From an uncultured Acidobacteriia bacterium (lineage in GTDB: Bacteria; Acidobacteriota; Terriglobia; Bryobacterales; Bryobacteraceae), in assembly GCA_903929755.1 (NCBI GenBank), contig CAIYVZ010000142.1:1-39330 (forward strand): a stretch of DNA of 39,330 bases, read 5' to 3'. Position 1 is the first letter of the stretch; each line of letters starts with the position of its first letter. The translations under genes and the position numbers were made by a program. Below, one piece after another: positions 33,488-39,330 of this stretch. The notes under the pieces are model-generated. The model saw nothing but the letters and a program-made list of their open reading frames with translations, was not told the origin of the DNA and ran no database searches.

Positions 33488-33742
33488 GTCTCGGCGGGCA
33501 CATCGGCGGACCCTGCGTATCTGGTGCTGGTCGGTTCGTGCCTGGGCTCCGCCAGTTCCGCGACGGCAACGATTGGCGGGGTTTCCACTACCGTCAGCTA
33601 CGCAGGCACTCAGCTCACCTACAAGGGCCTGGACCAGTACAATATTCTGATTCCGGCATCTCTGGCGGGCAGGGGTTCGGTGGATGTGGTGGTGACGGTG
33701 GCGGGCAAACCTTCCAACGTTGTGAACGTCACGATTCAATAA
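33041..33742 (+). CDS. Orphan TIGR03437-type (Solibacter C-terminal) domain protein, second copy
   Basis: The protein has 233 residues and the full TIGR03437 domain: APGASAAAFPMFGATIG, then ITYASPTQVNYVVPDRTARG, then NLFPVNAPGLAAAYVL, PAYLVLVGSCLGSASSATAT, GLDQYNILIPASLAGRGSVD and the closing VAGKPSNVVNVTI. In known proteins this domain is C-terminal and follows a secreted propeller; here it is alone with the N-terminus MSCSRPTCFLPLSYGS and no signal peptide. It is the downstream copy of the 533-bp duplication and keeps an intact end. It may be a leftover of a larger gene rather than an expressed protein. Function of the domain is unknown. Confidence 0.6.
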   Translation: MSCSRPTCFLPLSYGSIAPGASAAAFPMFGATIGASTAAATSADWPARLGGLAVAVVDSAGISRSAQITYASPTQVNYVVPDRTARGMATVRFTVNGTTATGSLNVVVTYPNLFPVNAPGLAAAYVLRSVSQQVTTVYQIEGGKVVAQPVSAGTSADPAYLVLVGSCLGSASSATATIGGVSTTVSYAGTQLTYKGLDQYNILIPASLAGRGSVDVVVTVAGKPSNVVNVTIQ

Positions 33743-33809
33743 AGGCAATCCAGAAGTGACCAGAGTGCAATATCATGGTTCAGGCGCGCTGGCCCGGCGC
33801 CTCTGAACT

Positions 33810-34652
33810 ATGCGGATCAATCCAGATAAATGCGTCGCCTGCGGCAACTGTACGTACGTTTGCCCGATGGAGGCGATTTACATCGACCCCATCAAGAAAC
33901 GCGCCACCATCAAGCGCGATGAGTGCGTAGAGTGCTACGCCTGCTTCAACGGCCTGAGCCAGGAGCATCTGAACCCAACGATTGTGCGCACCACGCGCAA
34001 GTTGTTCTCGTTGCTGCGGATTCGCTTCGAGCCGGAACCCGACGTCTGTCCCACTTCGGCGTTTGAGCCTGAAGAACTCGAGTGGCCACGTGTGGTGCGT
34101 CGCGCGTTCTCTGATCCGCGAGTGCCGCATGAATCGACCGGCGTGGAAGGTCGCGGTACAGAAGAAGTGAAAACGAACGATGTAACCGGCCGTGTGAAGG
34201 TGGGCGAAGTCGGATTCACGATCGAGTTCGGGCGGCCAGGCGTGGGTGCCTGGTTCACCGAGATTCAGGAAATGTGCTGGGCGCTGGCGAAGGTTGGCGT
34301 CTCGTTCGAGAAGAAAAACCCGATTACTTCGCTGATGAGCGATGTGGCAACCGGAACGCTGCGCGCGGACATCCTGAATGAAAAAGTGATGTCCGCCATC
34401 GTGGAGATCAAAACGTCTGTGGACCGCACGGAAGAGATCATCCGTCTGGTTTGGGACGTAGAGAAGAACCTGAAAACCGTGATCGCCATCGGGGTGGGTA
34501 CCCGCTGCGACGAGAACGGCGAAGACCTGGTGGTGGAGCCTATTCTGGAACGCCTGGGTTATAAACTACAGCGCGCCAAGACGAATATCGGGCTCGGCCG
34601 CTTATCCCCCGCGCAACAACCCGCTGCGGCTAAGGAGACTGTCCACGTATGA
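33810..34652 (+). CDS. Ferredoxin-like protein with interrupted second 4Fe-4S motif and unknown C-terminal domain
   Basis: The protein has 280 residues. The first cluster motif is complete: Cys8, Cys11, Cys14 and Cys18-Pro. The second has Cys39, Cys42 and Cys45 in CVECYACFNG, but the closing Cys-Pro (Cys80, in DVCPTSAF) comes only after a 34-residue basic segment instead of three residues. Residues about 125-260 form a separate domain (VGEVGFTIEFGRPGVGAWFT, then IRLVWDVEKNLKTVIAIGVG) that I cannot name. No signal peptide is seen, so cytoplasmic. It overlaps the next gene by 4 nt (ATGA), so the two proteins are probably partners. Electron transfer is the likely role; the redox partner is unknown. 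Confidence 0.75.
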   Translation: MRINPDKCVACGNCTYVCPMEAIYIDPIKKRATIKRDECVECYACFNGLSQEHLNPTIVRTTRKLFSLLRIRFEPEPDVCPTSAFEPEELEWPRVVRRAFSDPRVPHESTGVEGRGTEEVKTNDVTGRVKVGEVGFTIEFGRPGVGAWFTEIQEMCWALAKVGVSFEKKNPITSLMSDVATGTLRADILNEKVMSAIVEIKTSVDRTEEIIRLVWDVEKNLKTVIAIGVGTRCDENGEDLVVEPILERLGYKLQRAKTNIGLGRLSPAQQPAAAKETVHV

Positions 34653-35323
34653 CCAACACCCTGCACCGTTTTGGGGACGCGGAAAGCTTCCGCGACGATT
34701 TCGTAATATTTGCCATGGCCTGCAAGGGCGGTAACGATGCCGATTCGCTGCCGAAGTTGCGCCGTTTTCTGGAGATCGCAGCCGAGTATAAGCCGGTGAA
34801 TCTTGGCGATGCGCGCCACGGCGGGGCCTTGCGGCCGTCGAAGGCGATGAATCCGACCGCGCACTGGAACCGGGATATGACGCCGGATTTCCAGAGCGTG
34901 ATTGACGGTCTGGATAAGCCCACCACCTGCGCCGCGGTGTTCGATAACAAAGTGGCGGCCGAAGATTTTGTAAAGCGGATCAAAGAGGAGGACCTGGGGC
35001 TGAGCATCAATATCTCCACCTCTATTGATGGTGCGGAGCAGTGCTGCCACCATGCCGGGATTCCGCGCCACAGCGTCGGGTATTCGCTGGGCTTTGAGGG
35101 TGCCACGGAAAACCTGCCCGCGGCTCAGGTGATGATGCTCTCCACTATGTGTGGCCACGGCATGGTGAGCCATTCCCTGGCCAAGAAAATGACGGACTGG
35201 GTAAAGGAAGGCCGCCGGAATCCGGCTGAAGCCGTTACCTATATGGCCCGCTTCTGTTCCTGCGGCGTGTTCAATCCGGCTCGCGCGAAACGAATTCTTG
35301 AGGGTGTTATTGATGCGAAGTAG
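34649..35323 (+). CDS. Uncharacterised Cys-rich partner of the ferredoxin-like protein
   Basis: The protein has 224 residues and I cannot assign it to a named family. Ten cysteines include a CC pair in GAEQCCHHAGIPRHSVG, Cys in MLSTMCGHGMVSHSLAKKM, and CxC in MARFCSCGVFNPARAKRIL near the C-terminus. Together with nearby histidines these could bind a metal or Fe-S cluster. Nothing suggests a signal peptide or membrane segment. Its start overlaps the ferredoxin-like gene by 4 nt, and its end overlaps the amidohydrolase start by 11 nt. The tight coupling suggests a complex with the ferredoxin-like protein. Enzymatic role unknown. Confidence 0.65.
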   Translation: MTNTLHRFGDAESFRDDFVIFAMACKGGNDADSLPKLRRFLEIAAEYKPVNLGDARHGGALRPSKAMNPTAHWNRDMTPDFQSVIDGLDKPTTCAAVFDNKVAAEDFVKRIKEEDLGLSINISTSIDGAEQCCHHAGIPRHSVGYSLGFEGATENLPAAQVMMLSTMCGHGMVSHSLAKKMTDWVKEGRRNPAEAVTYMARFCSCGVFNPARAKRILEGVIDAK

Positions 35324-36620
35324 CTTAATAGCTGTTGTTGCCGCTCTGGTGGCGCTGCCGCTGGCGGCGGAAGTGAAGGTCCTGAAGAACTTCACGCTGA
35401 TTGACGGTACGGGCAAAGCGCCCGTAGCAGCAGCCGCGATGATTATCGACAATGGCAGGATTTCCTGGGTCGGTACCACCGCGCAACTGAAAGCTCCCGC
35501 CGGCGCTGACGTGGTGGACCTGGCCGGCAAGTTCGTGATGCCCGGCATCATCAACCTGCACGGGCATTTAGGAGCCGTCGTCGATCTGACGCAAAGCGCC
35601 GACAACCTGACCGAAGCGAATCTGGAAAAGAACCTGAAGGCCTACGCCTCGTACGGTGTCACTTCCGTGCTGAGTATGGGCACCGATAAGGATCTGGTGC
35701 TGGCGGCGCGCGACAAACAACGGCTGGGGCGGCCTGGCGAGACCCGGATCTTCTCGGCGGGTAAAGGCTTCATCTTCAAGGGCGGCTACGGCGGTCTGGC
35801 GGGTGTGAACGAAGGTATTTCGAGTCCGGCGGAAGTTCCTGCGGTGACGGCAAAACTGGTGAGCCAGAAGGTGGACACCCTGAAGTTCTGGTTCGACGAT
35901 CACAACGGCGAAATGAAGAAGATGCCGTTCGATATCGCGAAAGCCATCGTCGAAAGCGGCAAGAAGAACAAAGTAATGGTTTCGGCCCACGTCTTTTATC
36001 TGGACGACGCCAAGGAAATCGCGCGCTACGGCGTGACTGGTTTCGCGCACAGCGTCCGCGATAAAGCGATCGACCAGGACCTGATCGACACCATGAAGAA
36101 GAACGGCGTCTGGCAACTGGCCGCGACGCTGAGCCGCGAGGCTTCCATGTTCGCTTATGCGAAGGACGCACCGTTCCTTTCCGATCCGTTCTTCACGCGC
36201 GGTGTCTCGCAGAATGTGCTCACCACGCTGAAGTCGAAGGAATACCAGAAATCGCAGGCTGGCGACCCCCACTTCGCGCATTACCCCGACTATCTGGAGA
36301 TGGCGAAGAAAAATTTCAAGAAAATGGTGGATTCGGGCATCAAGTACGGCTTCGGGACCGATTCCGGGCCTCCGGGACGCTTTCCGGGCTTCTTTGAGCA
36401 CTGGGAAATGGAACTGCTGGTGGAAGCGGGCTTGACGCCCATGCAGGTTATCCAGGCGGCCACGAAGAACTCGGCGGAATACCTGAAGGCGAAGGATCTG
36501 GGGACTCTGGAGAAGTCGAAATGGGCCGATCTGCTGGTGCTGGATAAGAGCCCGCTCGAGAACATCCACAACAGCCGCCTGATCGACTCGGTTTATATCG
36601 CTGGCAATCGCGTAAAGTAG
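35313..36620 (+). CDS. Secreted amidohydrolase-superfamily enzyme
   Basis: The protein has 435 residues from ATG 35313, preceded by GAGGG at 8 nt and starting with a signal peptide (MRSSLIAVVAALVALPLAAE). It has the superfamily layout: an N-terminal beta-sandwich (LIDGTGKAPVAAAAMIIDNG), then KFVMPGIINLHGHLG with metal-binding His83 and His85. VMVSAHVFYLDD and GVTGFAHSVRD supply the later histidines, and KYGFGTDSGPPG the catalytic Asp. Such proteins resemble imidazolonepropionase-type hydrolases and exported dipeptidases; the substrate cannot be told. Export contrasts with the cytoplasmic ferredoxin-like pair just upstream, so co-transcription does not prove joint function. Confidence 0.83.
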   Translation: MRSSLIAVVAALVALPLAAEVKVLKNFTLIDGTGKAPVAAAAMIIDNGRISWVGTTAQLKAPAGADVVDLAGKFVMPGIINLHGHLGAVVDLTQSADNLTEANLEKNLKAYASYGVTSVLSMGTDKDLVLAARDKQRLGRPGETRIFSAGKGFIFKGGYGGLAGVNEGISSPAEVPAVTAKLVSQKVDTLKFWFDDHNGEMKKMPFDIAKAIVESGKKNKVMVSAHVFYLDDAKEIARYGVTGFAHSVRDKAIDQDLIDTMKKNGVWQLAATLSREASMFAYAKDAPFLSDPFFTRGVSQNVLTTLKSKEYQKSQAGDPHFAHYPDYLEMAKKNFKKMVDSGIKYGFGTDSGPPGRFPGFFEHWEMELLVEAGLTPMQVIQAATKNSAEYLKAKDLGTLEKSKWADLLVLDKSPLENIHNSRLIDSVYIAGNRVK

Positions 36621-36749
36621 CGAGCTAAGGACCTCCGCCAGTGGTGGAAACAAGGGGGGCAGGTTTCCTTTACCACGGGCGGAAGCCTCCCGATCACCAC
36701 CGACGGTTCGCGGTTGCGCCTGTGTGGGGGGATGAGCCACAGTGCGCGA

Positions 36750-37388
36750 TCAGAGGGCGGGTTTGCCTTTGTCCTTCATGTCCGCCAGATGAAAGCGGGT
36801 CTTAATGTGGACCTCACCGTAGATGGAGTCAAAGAACATGTCTTTTGGCTCGGGTGCCAGAGGTTCTGCCCGATCGGAAAATCCGGCGCGGTCGAAAAAG
36901 AAGAGGACTAAAAGGGCATCGCCGGCCGGGAGAACGACTACGTCAATTGGGGTGAGGGGTGGGCCACTATCGGGCGTCAGAGTGGTTGTTCGTCGTATCT
37001 CTTTGCCTGCCCGGGCCAGCTCCGCGTTGGCTGCAGCGGAGTGTTCGGGCGGAGGCGGGCCGATGCCAGTCACCGGCAGTTTTGGGTAGTTACTAATGCT
37101 CAGAATCCAGAAATGCTCAGCCATCTCCGTGAATTTCTTCTCCAGGCCGGAGAGATACAGGAGCTTGGAAGCGCAGGAGAACAGATATTTTTCCATACCC
37201 CCCTGAGCACATGCTTCAATGACGGGAGCTGCACTCTCCCACCGGACGGTGACGGGAGCGCCATTCAGCGCCACCTGTTTGGCCCAGGGCGAGTTCGTGA
37301 CTATGTCTTTGATCTGCTGATCAGTCCACTGGCCGAAAAGAGGTATGGTGCTCAGGGTCAGGAGCAGGGGTACGATCCACAGGCGCAT
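36750..37388 (-). CDS. Secreted hypothetical protein
   Basis: The protein has 212 residues from ATG 37388, where a clean signal peptide begins (MRLWIVPLLLTLSTIPLFGQ); the frame is open upstream to 37427 but that would bury the signal. The mature N-terminus WTDQQIKDIVTNSPWAKQVA is a pattern I have seen in exported acidobacterial proteins of unknown function. A proline-rich stretch (GIGPPPPEHSAAA) lies in the middle, then a likely beta-rich C-terminal domain (IDVVVLPAGDALLVLFFFDR). Two internal Cys (EACAQGG and FSCASK) may form a disulfide. It is divergent from the methyltransferase-like gene, with only 37 nt between starts. Role unknown. Confidence 0.65.
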   Translation of the reverse strand: MRLWIVPLLLTLSTIPLFGQWTDQQIKDIVTNSPWAKQVALNGAPVTVRWESAAPVIEACAQGGMEKYLFSCASKLLYLSGLEKKFTEMAEHFWILSISNYPKLPVTGIGPPPPEHSAAANAELARAGKEIRRTTTLTPDSGPPLTPIDVVVLPAGDALLVLFFFDRAGFSDRAEPLAPEPKDMFFDSIYGEVHIKTRFHLADMKDKGKPAL

Positions 37389-37425
37389 GGCACAATCAGT
37401 TCGCGTCCAGTATATATTGAGCCTC

Positions 37426-37959
37426 ATGCGATCAATCGTCTGGTCTGTCGGACTTGTCGGCCTGCTGCTGTGCGCCCAGAATCAGCGGATCGAAAATCTG
37501 GCGCCTTATACGCCCACTCCGGATGTGGTGGTTGACAAGATGCTGGAACTTGCCGCGCTGAAGCCCGGTGAGCGGCTGTTCGATTTGGGGTCGGGGGATG
37601 GGCGGATCGTGATCCACGCGGCCCGGAAGTATGCGGCTAAGGCTACCGGCGTTGAATTTGATGAAGCGCTGTATCGCCAGAGTACGCAGTTGATTCGGAG
37701 CCTGGGGCTGGCAGGAATGGCACAAATTATCCTGGGCGATCTGATGCGGCAGGATTACTCGGATGCGGATGTAATTACGGTCTATCTGCTACCTGTCGCA
37801 AGCCTGCGTCTGGCACCGATGCTGGAGAAGCAATTACGGCCGGGGGCTCGCGTCGTGTCACATAATTCGACGTTTCCCGGGTGGAAGGTACGGCAGGTCC
37901 TGGATATCCCCGATGGCGGGGATGGCAAGACTCACGTGGTCTATTTGTACGTGCGCTGA
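37426..37959 (+). CDS. Exported class I SAM-dependent methyltransferase-like protein
   Basis: The protein has 177 residues from ATG 37426. The N-terminus MRSIVWSVGLVGLLLCAQNQ looks like a signal peptide. The rest is a Rossmann methyltransferase: PTPDVVVDKMLELAALKPGE, then motif I LFDLGSGDGRIVIHAA, motif II acidic residue in ATGVEFDEALYRQS, then ILGDLMRQDYSDADVITVYL and LEKQLRPGARVVSHNSTFPG. Motif IV is not a classical substrate-binding site, so the target is unknown. Export is odd for a SAM-dependent enzyme because SAM is cytoplasmic; similar exported proteins exist in acidobacteria and planctomycetes. The signal sequence may instead be an anchor. The leader has a TATATATT element between the divergent starts. 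Confidence 0.72.
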   Translation: MRSIVWSVGLVGLLLCAQNQRIENLAPYTPTPDVVVDKMLELAALKPGERLFDLGSGDGRIVIHAARKYAAKATGVEFDEALYRQSTQLIRSLGLAGMAQIILGDLMRQDYSDADVITVYLLPVASLRLAPMLEKQLRPGARVVSHNSTFPGWKVRQVLDIPDGGDGKTHVVYLYVR

Positions 37960-37988
37960 TCTTCTTTAGCAGTTTATCCATTTGAGCC

Positions 37989-38017
37989 TTGACTCCGATG
38001 GGTCGGACTGATAGAGT
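37989..38017 (+). promoter_or_regulatory. Sigma70-like promoter of the mutarotase-like gene
   Basis: TTGACT (37989-37994), a 17-nt spacer and TAGAGT (38012-38017) match the vegetative consensus well. The ATG is at 38029, so the 5' leader would be only about 5 nt, implying a nearly leaderless transcript; no ribosome binding site is visible. Seen directly; activity inferred. Confidence 0.45.
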
Positions 38018-38028
38018 CTCCACACTTC

Positions 38029-39156
38029 ATGCAAGCTAAATTGCTTAATACGCAGCGCTGCACTTTGCCCTTCGTTCTTCTCTTCACCTGCCTGACCACG
38101 AGCGGTCTGTCGGCTGCGGAGCCTCCGCACGCGGAAATCAGCAACGGTCACATCAAAGCGAAGATCTATTTACCGGACCCGGCAAATGGGTTTTATCGTT
38201 CCACGAGATTCGACTGGTCGGGCGCAATTGGCAGTCTGGTGTACAAGGGACATAACTTCTATGGACCCTGGTTCTACCGGACCGATCCGACTGTCTACGA
38301 TCTGGGCTATGACGAAAAGGGAGTTGTCTCGGCTCCGTTCACCGCTATGGTTGGTCCGTCCGAAGAGTTCGGTACCGATGGCGCCGCGCTGGGCTTCGCC
38401 GAGGCAAAGCCCGGTGGGACCTTCGTGAAGATCGGCGTTGGGATCCTGCGTAAACCGCAGGCTGGCGAACCACCCATGCCGCCTCCGCCTCCGGCCCGGG
38501 GCAACGCCGGGCCCGGGGGGCGTGGGGGCCCCGACCGATACGACCATTCGCGAACGTACACGCTGGTGGATCCCGGTAAGTGGACAACCAAAAAAACACG
38601 GGATTCAGTGGAGTTTACCCAGGAACTGAACGATGCCGCGGATGGCTACGGGTACATATATCGCAAGGTGATTCGCCTCGTCCCGGGCAAGGCGCAAATG
38701 GTAATTGAGCACAGCCTGAAGAACACCGGGAAGAATCCAATTCAGTCGACTGTTTACAACCACAACTTTTTCGTGCTGGACAACGAAGGGCCGAGTCAGG
38801 ATTTCACGATTACGGTGCCCTTTGAAATTAAGTCACCCCGCCCGCCTACTGCCGGTCTGCTGGAAGTGCGTGGGAATGAGCTCGTGTACCTGAAGACGCT
38901 GACGGGCGAGGACAGGGCGACCGCCACGCTCGGCGGATTCGGCGATACCGCTAAAGACTACGACATTCGCGTCGTGAACAGGAAGCTGGGTGTGGGCTAT
39001 CACGTAGTCGGAAACCGGCCGCTCACAAATGTTGCTGTCTGGTCCATCCGCACCGTCAACGCGGTTGAACCATATATCGCAATGTCCATTGCGCCTGGCA
39101 AGGATTTCACCTGGACGCTCACGTACGACTACTTTACAACTCCACCCGCCATCTAA
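38029..39156 (+). CDS. Secreted galactose-mutarotase-fold-like protein
   Basis: The protein has 375 residues with a signal peptide ending GLSAAE. The sequence is beta-rich: EISNGHIKAKIYLPDPANGF, then STRFDWSGAIGSLVYKGHNF, then VIRLVPGKAQMVIEHSLKNT, then STVYNHNFFVLDN and IAMSIAPGKDFTWTLTYDYF. The order fits the aldose-1-epimerase / carbohydrate-binding beta-sandwich superfamily, which contains mutarotases and glycoside-lyase-like proteins. The His in VYNHNF could be a functional residue, but classical GalM catalytic residues were not confirmed. A Pro/Gly-rich linker (about residues 148-170, PPPPPARGNAGPGGRGG) interrupts the fold. Substrate unknown. Confidence 0.65.
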   Translation: MQAKLLNTQRCTLPFVLLFTCLTTSGLSAAEPPHAEISNGHIKAKIYLPDPANGFYRSTRFDWSGAIGSLVYKGHNFYGPWFYRTDPTVYDLGYDEKGVVSAPFTAMVGPSEEFGTDGAALGFAEAKPGGTFVKIGVGILRKPQAGEPPMPPPPPARGNAGPGGRGGPDRYDHSRTYTLVDPGKWTTKKTRDSVEFTQELNDAADGYGYIYRKVIRLVPGKAQMVIEHSLKNTGKNPIQSTVYNHNFFVLDNEGPSQDFTITVPFEIKSPRPPTAGLLEVRGNELVYLKTLTGEDRATATLGGFGDTAKDYDIRVVNRKLGVGYHVVGNRPLTNVAVWSIRTVNAVEPYIAMSIAPGKDFTWTLTYDYFTTPPAI

Positions 39157-39207
39157 AACCGTGAGACACGAGGCTCCGCCAGAGAGTTTCCGTAACAGTT
39201 CAGCCCC

Positions 39208-39330
39208 CTACTTGAAGGTTTCCGGCACGTCGAAAGGGTACTCGAAGAAATCTTTAAGAATCTTCACTTTAGACCTGGCGCTTTGGAACAAGACCTGGCA
39301 AGCTGGATAGTTGGGTGCTTCGAACGGCCA
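39208..39330 (-). CDS. C-terminal end of an unrecognised gene at the right edge
   Basis: The last 40 codons of a minus-strand gene are present (FEAPNYPACQVLFQSARSKV to the end PFDVPETFK, then TAG at 39208). The composition is protein-like, but the rest lies outside the window and no family is recognised. It converges with the mutarotase-like gene, leaving 51 nt between stops. Confidence 0.55.
   Translation of the reverse strand, partial: WPFEAPNYPACQVLFQSARSKVKILKDFFEYPFDVPETFK

Noticed and set aside
35568-36740. 390-codon minus-strand open frame
   Set aside because: Antisense to the amidohydrolase, which has a signal peptide and all metal ligands; His/Arg-rich composition marks it as a shadow.
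1-39330. CRISPR arrays, tRNA or rRNA genes, riboswitches
   Set aside because: No regularly spaced repeats, no tRNA cloverleaf sequence and no rRNA-like stretch was found by reading; a covariance-model scan would be needed to exclude small RNAs.

Overview
The window looks like a chromosomal segment of an Acidobacteriota bacterium of the Bryobacterales (Candidatus Solibacter-like) group. This is inferred from three things. There are two copies of the Solibacter-type C-terminal domain known as TIGR03437. There are three very large Oar-like TonB-dependent receptors with an N-terminal carboxypeptidase-regulatory-like domain. There is also a transmembrane regulator with a DNA-binding-like N-terminal domain that I associate with acidobacteria. 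The backbone is G+C-rich, many starts are GTG, and operons often use 4-nt ATGA/GTGA overlaps. No rRNA, tRNA or CRISPR array was seen.

Left accessory part (1-5001). The edge cuts an IS256-type (Mutator) transposase. Next come a DUF2971 gene with a small partner and a TetR regulator whose 3' half has been replaced. A YefM-YoeB toxin-antitoxin pair, a decayed VapC toxin and an AbrB-like antitoxin remnant follow. Last is a phage-type large terminase split into coupled ATPase and nuclease cistrons, with no other phage genes nearby. The part before about 1.5 kb is visibly more A+T-rich than the rest.

Central part (5134-24707). A four-gene envelope operon (GT4 glycosyltransferase, small membrane protein, second GT4, PHP-type phosphoesterase) converges on a minus-strand operon (Oar-like receptor, S1/P1-type zinc phosphodiesterase, DUF218/YdcF-like protein). 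That receptor operon is divergent from a one-TM regulator gene. An OlsF-like fused acyltransferase (ornithine-lipid type) is joined directly to an OmpR-type response regulator and a histidine kinase. After a PhoB-box-like direct repeat comes a PepSY membrane protein, then a second Oar-like receptor and a class A acid phosphatase. Together these suggest phosphorus scavenging plus phosphorus-free membrane lipid synthesis. This is an inference, but it is the most coherent system in the window.

Right part (25187-39330). A third Oar-like receptor is followed by a 5'-truncated gene, an RsbW-like anti-sigma kinase, a nucleotidyltransferase, and a baeRF (bacterial eRF1-like) gene coupled to thioredoxin trxC. 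Two tandem TIGR03437 domains have lost their host protein. A Fe-S cluster follows: a ferredoxin-like protein with an interrupted second cluster motif, an uncharacterised Cys-rich partner and an exported amidohydrolase. Then come a secreted hypothetical protein, an exported SAM methyltransferase-like protein, a mutarotase-fold-like secreted protein and the end of an unrecognised gene at the right edge.
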